From: Symsagittifera roscoffensis
Lineage: Eukaryota > Xenacoelomorpha > Acoela > Convolutidae
DNA: 64,000 nt
Assembly: GCF_963678635.1 (NCBI RefSeq)
Contig: NC_087064.1
Coordinates: forward strand, 74,860,213 to 74,924,212
Reading direction: 5' to 3'
This document shows positions 63,096 to 64,000 of the stretch, piece by piece; position 1 is the stretch's first letter, and each line of letters begins with the position of its first letter. Below the pieces are notes generated by a model that worked only from the letters and a program-made list of their open reading frames with translations, was not told where the DNA came from and did not search any database. Position numbers and translations under genes: made by a program.

Positions 63096-64000
63096 GTACT
63101 CGAATCATTTGTGCTGCTAACATGCTCACTTTCTTTAAAATTCAAGTTTAACTATAAGCAACTCAACAATTGCATGTATAATTAAAGAGTTTCATTTTTT
63201 TCCGCTGTTCGTTTTCGGCTTCAGGTTTTGTCCGCTCAAGCTCTGTCGGTTTAGTTTCCGAATTCTGTATAACACCGTGAATAAACTACCAATTAAGCTT
63301 TCGTGGATCTTATGTGGTAGGTGGTGCATGCAATTATTTTCCATTTGATTCTTTTTTGCTGAAAATTTTTTATCGACTTTCGGCTTCTTTGGTGTCGGCT
63401 TTAATTCTGTCGGCTTTTTACCTAATATAATATTTTATCAAAAATTTCAGTGCGTGTGGTTTTTGAGGTTGAGGTAAACTTTCTAATGCTCAAAATTGAC
63501 CCCGCAAAGAATCTCGTTATAAATTTCAAATTAAATTTATACAAGATAAAGTTTCTTTCTGATTGTTTACGTAGTTCAGACTCTTATATTGGTCCAGATT
63601 TTTTTTCAGCGAAAGTCTTAAAATTTGTTCGGGCACAAATTAATTTTTTTGCTACTTGACTGTTGATTTTTTAAACTTAAGTTCATTTGCTTTGTTAAAA
63701 GGAATGCACACAAATTCCACTATCGAACAGCGAAAGTGTAAAGGTCGCAAAAACGCGATCAACTTCTAATTTCGAAAGTTGAAATCATTTATCAGATTTC
63801 CCGGCAAAAAAAAAATTTCCTTGTAAGAATTTTTCAAAAACGAGTATTTTTTGTGTACTTTTCTTCATTGACTCTTTTCCAACTGTCTGTTGGCTATGTT
63901 TTTCCACTAGCGAGTTTTAGTGTATTAGTGCGAACTTTTTTTAAACTTATTTGGTGTCAATTTTGCTATAATTAGGATCTGTAGCATCGGAAATTTCGTT
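63096..64000 (+). other. Intron or downstream sequence of the host gene
   Basis: AT-rich, with no well-supported exon. A 23-bp segment 63451-63473 lies between TTTCAG and GTAAAC and would fit phase 1, but is too short to trust. The open frame 63450-63659 crosses that donor and is probably chance. Confidence 0.4.

Noticed and set aside
63451-63473. A fifth exon of 23 bp in the host gene
   Set aside because: It has an acceptor, a donor and a fitting phase, but such short matches arise by chance in AT-rich introns and the peptide is featureless.

Overview
This is a nuclear window from an animal, most likely an invertebrate whose phylum I cannot fix. The evidence is spliced exons with GT..AG introns in matching phases at the right end, a Penelope-like retroelement with a GIY-YIG domain, and Ty3/gypsy-type LTR retrotransposons that fill about 85% of the window. 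I see no prokaryotic gene organisation, tRNA, rRNA or CRISPR array.

Layout: 1-854 is unassigned with a faint coding-like relic. 855-6309 is the 5' part of a retroelement on the minus strand (element 0: LTR, long leader, gag), truncated after gag. 6310-8367 holds rearranged pieces of the same LTR family (family A). 8368-31262 is element 1, plus strand and about 22.9 kb, with a 5' family A LTR, 2.8-kb leader, broken gag and pol, a long extra coding tail and a truncated 3' LTR. 31263-31772 plus 54980-55055 is one inverted family A LTR fragment, split by element 2. Element 2 (31773-54979, plus strand, 23.2 kb) has two nearly complete family B LTRs of about 925 bp. 55173-57620 is a minus-strand Penelope-like element, with a second small fragment near 58170-58345. 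From 58790 to the right edge is a host gene with at least four exons, whose first intron carries a roughly 168-bp tandem repeat.

The notable content is the architecture of elements 1 and 2. Behind a standard gag, aspartic protease, reverse transcriptase, RNase H and integrase they carry 8-9 kb of extra coding sequence, kept in the same order in two diverged families: an acidic linker, a TARG1/OARD1-like macro domain, one convincing and one tentative SGNH-esterase-like domain, a large unrecognised region, a small basic region, and an unrecognised protein of up to 860 codons with a conserved Cys/His cluster. In element 2 most of this lies in one reading frame with gag and pol, interrupted by isolated stops and a few indels. 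No signal peptide or membrane segment suggesting an envelope is seen. The polypurine-tract core before the 3' LTR recurs inside pol near the middle of each element, which suggests central priming sites.

Both large elements are defective. Element 1 has lost the protease aspartate, a zinc-knuckle cysteine and many frames, and its 3' end is tandemly multiplied. Element 2 has stops, an indel after RNase H and a 37-nt deletion next to the integrase glutamate. All domain calls come from reading motifs and comparing the copies within the window; no database search was possible.
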